A stretch of 9,329 bases of DNA from an uncultured Anaerosolibacter sp. (lineage in GTDB: Bacteria > Bacillota_A > Clostridia > Peptostreptococcales > Thermotaleaceae): the NCBI GenBank assembly GCA_937948705.1, contig CALECF010000240.1, positions 1-9,329 of the forward strand. The letters are read 5' to 3'. The translations under genes and the position numbers were made by a program. The notes under the pieces were generated by a model. That model did not search any database and was not told the DNA's origin. It saw only the letters and a program-made list of their open reading frames with translations. Numbering within the stretch: the first letter of the stretch is position 1; the number at the start of each line of letters is the position of its first letter. Of the stretch, positions 1-4,972 are shown piece after piece.

Positions 1-68
1 ATCACTGCAACCCGCTTACCCTCAAGGTATTGTAAGTTTCCATCCTGTTCATAATACATCTTTGCCAT
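1..68 (-). CDS. ilvC: Ketol-acid reductoisomerase, N-terminal fragment
   Basis: This is the first 22 or so codons of a gene that leaves the window on the left. The translation begins MAKMYYEQDGNLQYLEGKRV, which matches the characteristic N-terminus of bacterial IlvC just before the Rossmann-fold glycine loop. IlvC is the cytoplasmic, NADPH- and Mg-dependent enzyme that isomerises and reduces acetolactate and acetohydroxybutyrate in valine, leucine and isoleucine synthesis. A purine-rich ribosome binding site (AAGGGGG) lies just before the ATG. The gene follows the acetolactate synthase regulatory subunit after a 56-base gap with no terminator, so it should be the second gene of the T-box-controlled operon. 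The catalytic domains cannot be seen here; identity rests on the N-terminus and the context. Confidence 0.9.
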   Translation of the reverse strand, partial: MAKMYYEQDGNLQYLEGKRVAV

Positions 69-124
69 ATTATTTTCCCCCTTAAATTTAACTGATTTAT
101 ATTTAATCATGATTCGCTAAGTTT

Positions 125-391
125 TTAATTTCCAGCTTCTACTCCAGTAAATCCTAAGGATACCAATTCTCTTACACTATATACATCTACCAACTTTTCC
201 ATCTGGTGGATAGCTAGGGTAATATTCTCCTGTTCTTCTGGTAGCGTAATGGTTAATAGTGCGGTGTTAGGCTCAATACTCTCTTCCATTACGATTTTTT
301 TCATACTGAAGCCTTTTCTTCTCATCAGCCCAGTAATTCGCATCAATACCTCGGGTTCATTGTTGACCAGTGCACAAATTGTTTTGTTCAT
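125..391 (-). CDS. ilvN: Acetolactate synthase small (regulatory) subunit, short ACT-domain form
   Basis: An 88-residue protein made of a single ACT domain (about residues 2-75), the regulatory fold that binds branched-chain amino acids and activates the catalytic subunit IlvB. The motif NNEPEVLMRITGL at 10-22 followed by RRKGFS at 24-29 is the family signature. It is the length of E. coli IlvN rather than the ~160-residue IlvH. I chose the ATG at 391 because an AGGAGG sits 8 bases upstream; an in-frame GTG at 415 has no such site. The gene is first after the T-box leader and is followed by ilvC, so it belongs to branched-chain amino acid synthesis; the catalytic ilvB is not on its upstream side. 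Compared with E. coli IlvH, Asn11 is kept, but Gly14 is Glu and Asn29 is Ser, both at the effector site, so valine feedback may be altered. Whether it should be called ilvN or ilvH is a matter of convention. Confidence 0.85.
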   Translation of the reverse strand: MNKTICALVNNEPEVLMRITGLMRRKGFSMKKIVMEESIEPNTALLTITLPEEQENITLAIHQMEKLVDVYSVRELVSLGFTGVEAGN

Positions 392-422
392 GCTTACATT
401 CCTCCTATTCACCAAAATTAAA

Positions 423-474
423 AATCTCCCGTCCCTAGGATATAAAATATTTTATATCCTAGGGACGGGAGATT
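423..474 (-). terminator. T-box terminator hairpin (52-base perfect palindrome)
   Basis: Bases 423-474 form a perfect inverted repeat of two 26-base arms with no unpaired spacer. On the minus strand it is followed by a U-rich run (TTTTAATTTT) at about 424-413. It sits between the T-box motif and the ilvN ribosome binding site, where the terminator of a T-box leader belongs. The upstream arm contains CCCGT, which can pair instead with ACGGG in the T-box element at 483-487 to make the antiterminator. Without uncharged tRNA this hairpin should stop transcription before ilvN. Confidence 0.92.
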
Positions 475-758
475 GCTTATTACCCGTGGTACCACCCTTG
501 TTTACGATTTATTTACATAAATCGCCTCTTCAGGTCGAAGAAAAAAATTCTTTAACCTTAGCCATATAACGGTGGCATTTCTATTGTCATAGAAACCGGC
601 CTTATCTACTAAGAAACCTTTTCGATTCGGCAGTTCAGGAGTGATTATTCTATACCACTTCAATACTGACTCTCAGCTAACGTCAGCTCTCTGTAATCAA
701 AGGTTCGGTATTTTTCTCTCCCTCATAACTGTTTAAATATTCAATTATCGAATGATTA
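423..758 (-). promoter_or_regulatory. T-box riboswitch leader of the ilv operon, probable isoleucine specifier
   Basis: A leader of about 335 bases read on the minus strand. The T-box core AGGGTGGTACCACGG is at 498-484 and is diagnostic. Upstream are a stem III hairpin (505-511 with 518-524), an extended linker, and stem I closed by CAGTT at 731-727 pairing with AACTG at 635-631. Stem I carries the AGAGAG and GCTGAGAG elements typical of its upper half (about 692-666). The specifier loop reads GAATAATCAC at about 651-642; the codon best placed before the A-C step is AUC at 645-643, isoleucine. Uncharged tRNA-Ile would bind here and through its free CCA end stabilise the antiterminator, turning on ilvN and ilvC. 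The class is certain; the specifier is read by eye and is less sure. Confidence 0.93.
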
Positions 759-764
759 AGATTA

Positions 765-793
765 ATTGTACTACCTCATTCACATTATGTCAA
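765..793 (-). promoter_or_regulatory. Sigma-A-type promoter of the ilv T-box operon
   Basis: On the minus strand a perfect -35 box TTGACA (793-788) is followed by a 17-base spacer and the -10 box TACAAT (770-765), one mismatch from consensus. Transcription should begin near 758, about 27 bases before the foot of T-box stem I. Position, spacing and orientation all fit the vegetative promoter of the leader. Confidence 0.88.
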
Positions 794-820
794 GCTATAT
801 AAAAAAAGTTTTTTAAATTT

Positions 821-838
821 ACTAATTTTTCTATTAGT
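821..838 (-). terminator. Weak possible terminator after the glycosidase gene
   Basis: Just beyond the stop codon of the glycosidase gene, ACTAAT (821-826) and ATTAGT (833-838) form a 6-bp AT-only stem with a 6-base loop. An A-run and a T-run lie some 10 to 20 bases further on in the direction of transcription. There is no GC-rich stem directly followed by U's, so this may be inefficient, and some readthrough into the ilv leader is possible. Confidence 0.3.
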
Positions 839-858
839 TTTTACTTTTCATTCCTCGT

Positions 859-2274
859 CTATTCCGCTATCACTAGAATCGTATTACTAATTTGCCTTCC
901 TGGTGTAGTAAGATATTTTCCATCATAATAAAGTCCACTTGATGCCCCACCATCTAGGTTCATCGCTTGCTCCGCACCAAGCTTTACTAATGCTTCTGCC
1001 AACTGATTTAATGTAGCATTCGGTGTTGTTGCAAATAACAATACATTATCCTTTGTCACCCCCACACAACTTCTTGCTCCAGAAGCTGTAAGGATCTTGT
1101 TCTCTAAAAATCCTTCTTCTGTCGCTCTGACGGTTACCTTCCCATCGGTTACCAATCGGGGGCCTGCTCCCACAGCACCTTGAACCTGCTGCCAGAACGC
1201 TTCTTGCTCTGTGTCCGCAGCCAACTGCACCCTATATTCCACTGATTTTCCTACTACAAAACGATTAAGCAGCCTATCTCGTTCAGCTCCCAACAAATTA
1301 ATGACAAAACCATTTTCAGGAATAGACATATTCCCTTCCTTGATTTCCTTAATGATCCCCTTCTCCACCACTACATTAGTCCCATAGTCAAAACCTACCT
1401 GGTCTCCCTGTTCTCTGGTATAGATATATACACTACTGCCATCCTTATTGGGTAGACTATTTATGCCATACCCCCACCAGTTATTGGGATAGCTGTAACT
1501 GCCATCGATTGCTCCTTCAATTTTAGGATTAATAACACGAAAATCTACTTTGTTGTCTCTTCCAAAACCAAATACTGTTTTCTTAGTCCCTAAATGCCCA
1601 ATTTTTCCTTCAGAAATTAGTACGCCGTAGGGCTTTTTATTATCAGTATAAGCATCAAAAAAAGTACCGTTTATTGCTACCTTTGCATAATTCTTTTTGG
1701 CCATTTCAGCCAAAGCTTCCACTTGCCCTACCTGATTTTTCCCTAGAGCTACCTTTAATTTGATCTTGGGATTGGTCAAATCCACCTTTACCAACTGTAT
1801 CTTAACTTTCTTCTGTCCAACCTTTACCGTAGTAGATTGTGCCTCCGTGGTAAAGATTCTGCCGATATGTATGACCTTATTTTGATTATTCCATTCCACT
1901 CTTTCACCAAATACCTCGCTGATAAAGCGGAGTGGAACATAGGTTTTATTCCCTCTGATCGTTGGAGCAGCAGCCATCTCATGGGGAAGTTGGTTTATAT
2001 AAGCTTGCCTTCGGTCTATGTATAGTTTTATCTCTTGATCTCCACGGACAGCCGTTATCGATCTTTCCTCTGCATTCCAATCCACATTTGCCTGTAATGC
2101 TTCGAAAATCTCACGCATCCCTACCATTGTAACGCCTTGTTGTATATAAGGCTTGGTTGAAAAGTTCTGAAGCTGATTACGCAGGTAAATCTTAATGTCA
2201 CTTTGTGCGGTTACAGTAGTACTGCTTAGCAGTAACACCAGCAAAAGTCCCAGTATATTTTTCATCCGTTTCAT
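859..2274 (-). CDS. Secreted phosphodiester glycosidase (NAGPA) domain protein with Cu-amine-oxidase-N-like domain
   Basis: A 471-residue exported protein. Residues 1-23 are a signal peptide: MKRMKN, a leucine-rich core, then a TVTA-Q cleavage site. Residues of about 26-138 match the copper amine oxidase N-terminal-like domain (YVPLRFISEVFG at 112-123, VEWNNQNKVI at 126-135), a non-catalytic module common in clostridial surface proteins. From about 190 to the end is an NAGPA-type domain: AINGTFF at 200-206, GAGPRLVTDG at 369-378, and NLDGGASSGLY at 439-449, the glycine/serine-rich signature near the active site. Relatives hydrolyse phosphodiester-linked sugars such as uncovered GlcNAc-phosphate or wall polymers; the substrate here is unknown. 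The ATG at 2274 is chosen because GGAG is 8 bases upstream and the signal peptide starts there; an in-frame GTG at 2307 would add 11 residues. It likely acts on the envelope, like the amidase upstream. Confidence 0.82.
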   Translation of the reverse strand: MKRMKNILGLLLVLLLSSTTVTAQSDIKIYLRNQLQNFSTKPYIQQGVTMVGMREIFEALQANVDWNAEERSITAVRGDQEIKLYIDRRQAYINQLPHEMAAAPTIRGNKTYVPLRFISEVFGERVEWNNQNKVIHIGRIFTTEAQSTTVKVGQKKVKIQLVKVDLTNPKIKLKVALGKNQVGQVEALAEMAKKNYAKVAINGTFFDAYTDNKKPYGVLISEGKIGHLGTKKTVFGFGRDNKVDFRVINPKIEGAIDGSYSYPNNWWGYGINSLPNKDGSSVYIYTREQGDQVGFDYGTNVVVEKGIIKEIKEGNMSIPENGFVINLLGAERDRLLNRFVVGKSVEYRVQLAADTEQEAFWQQVQGAVGAGPRLVTDGKVTVRATEEGFLENKILTASGARSCVGVTKDNVLLFATTPNATLNQLAEALVKLGAEQAMNLDGGASSGLYYDGKYLTTPGRQISNTILVIAE

Positions 2275-2320
2275 TTTCACCACTCCATTCTTTTTGTCTA
2301 TCTTCACACGCAGTTTTGCA

Positions 2321-2364
2321 AAACAAAAAAGTTAATCGATCTACAGATTAACCCTTTTTTGTTT
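2321..2364 (-). terminator. Bidirectional hairpin between the amidase and glycosidase genes
   Basis: GTTAATC (2331-2337) pairs with GATTAAC (2346-2352) around an 8-base loop. Beyond a two-base bulge (2353-2354) the pairing continues through AAACAAAAAA (2321-2330) and TTTTTTGTTT (2355-2364). Read on the minus strand the stem ends in a run of T's, so it can terminate transcription of the amidase gene, whose stop is 65 bases upstream. Because a plausible promoter for the glycosidase gene lies before the hairpin, it may also sit in that gene's leader. Confidence 0.75.
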
Positions 2365-2381
2365 CTATCTATTTCCTGCTT

Positions 2382-2410
2382 AGTATACCATAGTCATGGT
2401 TCTATATAAA
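2382..2410 (-). promoter_or_regulatory. Probable extended -10 promoter of the glycosidase gene
   Basis: On the minus strand a TGG precedes the -10 box TATACT (2387-2382), giving an extended -10 element. Seventeen bases upstream is TTTATA (2410-2405), a weak -35. The start point would be near 2375, about 100 bases before the glycosidase ATG and before the hairpin at 2321-2364. Motif match only. Confidence 0.5.
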
Positions 2411-2428
2411 ATAAAACCTGCTTCCTAT

Positions 2429-3160
2429 TTACTGATTGGTTCTTAGGCTTTGATGCAGCTTATGCAGCAATAATGTCACAGCCCATACAGGCATCGGTTC
2501 ATTTATTTTTTGCCTCCACCCTTCTGGATCCATGAGTATCCCTTCTTGGTGTAAATAATCAATTCCTTCATATTTCCATTGATCGTCAGCCTCTGCAGCC
2601 GGTGTTTGATAGGGATGATCAATATGGGCACAAAAAGCTTTTACCACCGCTTCTGCGTATTGCTGCCAATGATTTTGAAGCCTTTCTACATCCTGCTGGT
2701 TATCCGCAAATCCATATTCTACAATGATCGTCTCCACAGACCCAGTCTGACTATGCATAAAATAATAGTCCCGCTCCGGATTACTGGTTGAGGTCCTGGT
2801 AAAGGCTCTTCGAACGCTTTGACCTGCTTCCTCTAATGCTTCCAAGATACGTTTCGCAAGGTTACCATCACTGTGTATGCTATAGATCGTTTCTGCGCCT
2901 TCTCCGCCACCAGCATTGATATGATTTGAAATACAGTACCTTGCACCGGATTCTCTTACAATCCTAGTCCTCGCTGTGTTATCCAGATAAGTATCATCTT
3001 TTCTGGTCATTTCAACGCCAATACCTAGCTCCTGAAATCGCTTCAGCTGATACAAGGAAATGGTCAAAACAAAATCCTTTTCCTGCCAGTGCGCATTGTT
3101 TCCACCACCAGGGTCCCTTCCACCATGACCTGGATCAATAATGAGTATTATTTGCTCCAT
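2429..3160 (-). CDS. N-acetylmuramoyl-L-alanine amidase (Amidase_3 family), no signal peptide
   Basis: A 243-residue zinc amidase that cleaves the bond between N-acetylmuramic acid and the L-alanine of the peptide stem in peptidoglycan. The Amidase_3 domain fills about residues 3-175: IDPGHGG at 8-14 gives the first zinc ligand His12, Glu27 the second, SNHINAG at 78-84 the third (His80), and VEYGFADN at 147-154 the catalytic Glu148. All expected residues are present, so it should be active. About residues 190-240 form a short C-terminal module (GIDYLHQEGIL, then EPMPVWAV) of a type seen at the end of clostridial and phage-like amidases; its role is unknown. There is no signal peptide, so the enzyme must be released by lysis, a holin, or another route, or act inside a sporulating mother cell. 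The start follows a strong GGGAGGGGAGAAGG site. No phage genes surround it. Confidence 0.88.
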   Translation of the reverse strand: MEQIILIIDPGHGGRDPGGGNNAHWQEKDFVLTISLYQLKRFQELGIGVEMTRKDDTYLDNTARTRIVRESGARYCISNHINAGGGEGAETIYSIHSDGNLAKRILEALEEAGQSVRRAFTRTSTSNPERDYYFMHSQTGSVETIIVEYGFADNQQDVERLQNHWQQYAEAVVKAFCAHIDHPYQTPAAEADDQWKYEGIDYLHQEGILMDPEGWRQKINEPMPVWAVTLLLHKLHQSLRTNQ

Positions 3161-3205
3161 AAAACCTTCTCCCCTCCCTGAAATTTATTGTTTCTTCATC
3201 CATCT

Positions 3206-3240
3206 TATGAGGGACCTTCAGCATTGTATACCTTAAGTAC
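3206..3240 (-). promoter_or_regulatory. Possible promoter of the amidase gene (vegetative or SigE-like)
   Basis: Upstream of the amidase on the minus strand is GGTATACAATGC at about 3229-3218. TATACAAT is one base from the SigE -10 consensus CATACAAT, and an AT-rich ATAATAT lies about 14 bases before it where a SigE -35 would be. A separate TATAAT occurs about 25 bases further upstream. Neither has a good TTGACA partner, so the assignment is weak and the sigma factor is undecided. Confidence 0.25.
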
Positions 3241-3284
3241 ATTTATATTATAGGGTTGACCATCACATATAATAAATTTGTCCC

Positions 3285-3590
3285 TTATATACTAAATAGC
3301 CAACTGAAGTGTAAGGTTATAACAGATACTTTAATAATGCAAATTAACCAGAGTGCTACAACTATCCATTTCACGCGTTCCCTTACCTTATATAAGAACC
3401 GTAGAAGGAGAAAAACGAAAAAAACAATTCCAATCCCTGTACATAGAGGCATCTTTTCAAACAACGGCTTTAGAATAGGGTTTGCCTCCTCGATCATCCC
3501 AACCTGTAGTCCATATAAGGTAAATATAACATCCAAAACCGTAAGACAGATAATAATGATAATGATTTGGCCTAGATTATTTGCTTTCAT
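3285..3590 (-). CDS. Small integral membrane protein, DUF5658-like
   Basis: A 101-residue hydrophobic protein with three predicted membrane helices (about 8-29, 50-67 and 74-97). Between the first two helices it carries the pattern of DUF5658-type proteins: an Asp and a Thr in the first helix (Asp20, Thr24), then a Gly and EANP at 35-38. The family has no established function. I chose the ATG at 3590, which has GGGGG six bases upstream; in-frame ATGs at 3602 and 3629 would add a hydrophilic leader and have no ribosome binding site. No terminator follows, and the amidase start lies 124 bases downstream, so cotranscription is possible. The plus-strand open frame covering the same stretch is not supported by a ribosome binding site. 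Confidence 0.65.
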   Translation of the reverse strand: MKANNLGQIIIIIICLTVLDVIFTLYGLQVGMIEEANPILKPLFEKMPLCTGIGIVFFVFLLLRFLYKVRERVKWIVVALWLICIIKVSVITLHFSWLFSI

Positions 3591-3960
3591 CAATACCCCC
3601 ATTCTAGTGTGTGTAGGTGATTTTATCATGGAGCTAATTCAATAATCTATTCTAAAGTACGTGGTTATTACGAAATCATTTATAGTATTTGGTTCTCTGA
3701 AAAAACCTCTCTGAATAAATAATTCCAGTTCTGGAAACAATCAGTATCTTCATTTTTACAAAAAAAAAGACATGCAATTCCGATGCCTTTGACATAACAT
3801 CTTATAATTGTTTTTCATCGCATTCGGTCACCTGTGCTTGTCACGCTTTTTCAATCCATTGAATATGATGCAATACAAGGAGCTTTAGTAGATGCTTTGC
3901 ATTGACTCCTTGCAGCAAACCAAAACCCACTATTCTCAAATATAAAAAAGGAGTGATTTT
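3591..3960. other. Gene-free stretch upstream of the repeat-protein gene
   Basis: About 370 bases without a convincing gene on either strand. It holds a short inverted repeat TTCCAG-TT-CTGGAA at about 3723-3736, two copies of TCTCTGAA near 3694-3716, and a run of nine A's near 3760-3770. TTGACA at 3789-3794 and TATAAT at 3803-3808 are only 8 bases apart, too close for a sigma-A promoter. AAGGAG (3878-3883) and CTCCTT (3907-3912) can pair across a long loop. The promoter of the plus-strand gene must lie here, but I cannot pick one; a sporulation sigma factor is possible. Confidence 0.4.
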
Positions 3961-4458
3961 ATGGATAAATATGATGAAAATAATCAATATGATCAAGATG
4001 TAGAATCTATGCAGCAACCGCGATTCCCATTTGGACCGCCCTTCGGTCGTCCTTTTAGACCACGTAGACCTCCATTTGGACCAGGCACGCCACCCTTTGG
4101 ACCTCCATTTGGACCAGGTACCCCTCCTTTTGGACCTCCAATTGGACCAGGTGCCCCTCCTTTTGGACCTCCAACTGGACCAGGCACCCCTCCTTTTGGA
4201 CCTCCGACTGGACCACCAACAGCACCGCCACCTAGATTTACACCACAACAGCCACCTTCACTATTCTTTGTTGACCCCGGTGCCATAAGACCTTGTCTCT
4301 TTAGATTCTCCTATATTTGGTTAACAACAGGGCAGGCATTTTGGGCCTATCTAGTGTTCCAAGGACCTAATTCTGTAGCCGGATTCAGATGGACAGGATT
4401 CAGTTGGATATACTTTGGAACAGATTTGAGAAATATCAGCACCTTCGTCTGCTACTAG
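3961..4458 (+). CDS. Pro/Gly-rich repeat protein with aromatic C-terminal domain, probable spore- or cell-surface protein
   Basis: A 165-residue protein with an acidic, Tyr/Asn/Gln-rich head (1-19), a low-complexity Pro/Gly/Phe region (20-99) and a compact C-terminal domain (about 101-165). The middle contains four exact-length 11-residue repeats of the form G-T-P-P-F-G-P-P-x-G-P at 42-85. The tail is rich in Trp, Phe and Tyr (FRFSYIWL at 114-121, FRWTGFSWIYFG at 142-153) and has one Cys near each end (112 and 164) that could pair. I recall similar tails on Pro-rich proteins of spore-forming clostridia and bacilli, often of unknown role; a spore-coat or surface role is inference. There is no signal peptide, which fits coat assembly in the mother cell. 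GGAG lies 8 bases before the ATG. It is the only plus-strand gene here. Confidence 0.75.
   Translation: MDKYDENNQYDQDVESMQQPRFPFGPPFGRPFRPRRPPFGPGTPPFGPPFGPGTPPFGPPIGPGAPPFGPPTGPGTPPFGPPTGPPTAPPPRFTPQQPPSLFFVDPGAIRPCLFRFSYIWLTTGQAFWAYLVFQGPNSVAGFRWTGFSWIYFGTDLRNISTFVCY
4084..4215 (+). repeat. Four tandem 33-base repeats inside the Pro/Gly-rich gene
   Basis: Units at 4084-4116, 4117-4149, 4150-4182 and 4183-4215 are the same length, in frame and very similar. They share CCTTTTGGACCTCC-like cores and differ mostly at the residue before the last Gly-Pro (Phe, Ile, Thr, Thr) and at one Thr/Ala site. A degenerate partial copy precedes them. Such arrays change copy number by slippage. Confidence 0.9.
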
Positions 4459-4477
4459 ATAGTTTTCTCTTCATAAA

Positions 4478-4514
4478 CATATAAAAACTGAGAGAGCCTC
4501 TCAGTTTTTATATG
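4478..4514. terminator. Shared bidirectional terminator between convergent genes
   Basis: Two perfect 17-base arms (4478-4494 and 4498-4514) flank a 3-base loop AGC. The stem has A-runs and T-runs on both sides, so it can end transcription of the plus-strand repeat gene and of the minus-strand membrane protein gene. The stop codon of the latter (4510-4508) lies inside the downstream arm. Confidence 0.92.
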
Positions 4515-4810
4515 TCATTTGTTTTATTATGAGTACTGCGTATTTTAATAAAATCTAAAGCTAATCCTGTCAGCAACCCACCTAGAAATCCTGAAAAAAG
4601 CATCATCCCCATCAGTATTCTAGCCAAATCTTCAAACCCATTATATTGTCCAGTCTGAATCATTACAACATAATAAATACATGTGGCAATAGCAGCCATA
4701 GCAGGCATATATTTTACCCATGGCCTTTTCTGAAATATACGATGGAATAAATAGGTTACAGCCGCGAAAACCACCATAATTAAAAGCAAAATAGGAATCA
4801 ATCTATTCAT
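4508..4810 (-). CDS. Small membrane protein of unknown function
   Basis: A 100-residue hydrophobic protein that I do not recognise. Three likely membrane helices cover about 4-22, 33-52 and 63-87; a basic stretch HRIFQKRPWVKY lies between the first two, and the tail (KIRSTHNKTNDI) is polar. The third helix is Gly/Leu/Met-rich (GFLGGLLTGLAL), a packing pattern found in small transporters and membrane scaffolds, but this is not enough to assign a role. I chose the ATG at 4810 because GGGAG is 9 bases upstream; the ATG at 4819 directly touches that site. The gene stands alone: a terminator closes the operon upstream and a shared hairpin follows it. Confidence 0.65.
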   Translation of the reverse strand: MNRLIPILLLIMVVFAAVTYLFHRIFQKRPWVKYMPAMAAIATCIYYVVMIQTGQYNGFEDLARILMGMMLFSGFLGGLLTGLALDFIKIRSTHNKTNDI

Positions 4811-4923
4811 AACAATCATCTCCCTGATCTATAGTATTGCTTATATTTCAGTCTCATATTTATTAGACGAAAAAATTAGAGGATTGTTCCATTCATCAGA
4901 CTTATCCTATAAGAGAGCAAATA

Positions 4924-4959
4924 AAAATGAAGAAGGTCTTCTATAACCTTCTTCATTTT
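4924..4959 (-). terminator. Terminator of the histidine kinase/diguanylate cyclase operon
   Basis: Perfect 14-base arms (4924-4937 and 4946-4959) flank an 8-base loop. On the minus strand the stem is preceded by A's and ends in a T-run, 14 bases after the diguanylate cyclase stop codon. It is the first terminator after the kinase gene, so it marks the end of the three-gene operon. Confidence 0.9.
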
Positions 4960-4972
4960 CTCCTATAGCTAC

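Noticed and set aside
423..474. Perfect palindrome as a transposon end or a small mobile palindromic element.
   Set aside because: It is fully explained as the T-box terminator by the T-box motif upstream, the antiterminator pairing, and the ilvN start downstream.
2429..3160. Amidase as evidence of a prophage.
   Set aside because: No holin, tail, integrase or attachment site is visible on either side.
3256..3645. Plus-strand 129-residue open frame opposite the DUF5658-like gene.
   Set aside because: It has no ribosome binding site, and the composition is not membrane-like or domain-like, while the opposite strand encodes a typical three-helix protein with the EANP motif.
3789..3808. TTGACA and TATAAT boxes as a strong promoter of the repeat gene.
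   Set aside because: The spacer is only 8 bases; sigma-A needs about 16-18.
4084..4215. 33-base repeats as a CRISPR array.
   Set aside because: The units are directly adjacent with no spacers and are in frame inside a protein gene.
3841..4288. Minus-strand and second-frame plus-strand open frames across the repeat gene, rich in Arg/Trp/Ser, Gly or Leu/Asp.
   Set aside because: They are by-products of the 33-base repeat read in other frames. They have no ribosome binding sites, and the plus-strand frame at 3961 has a good one and a sensible C-terminal domain.
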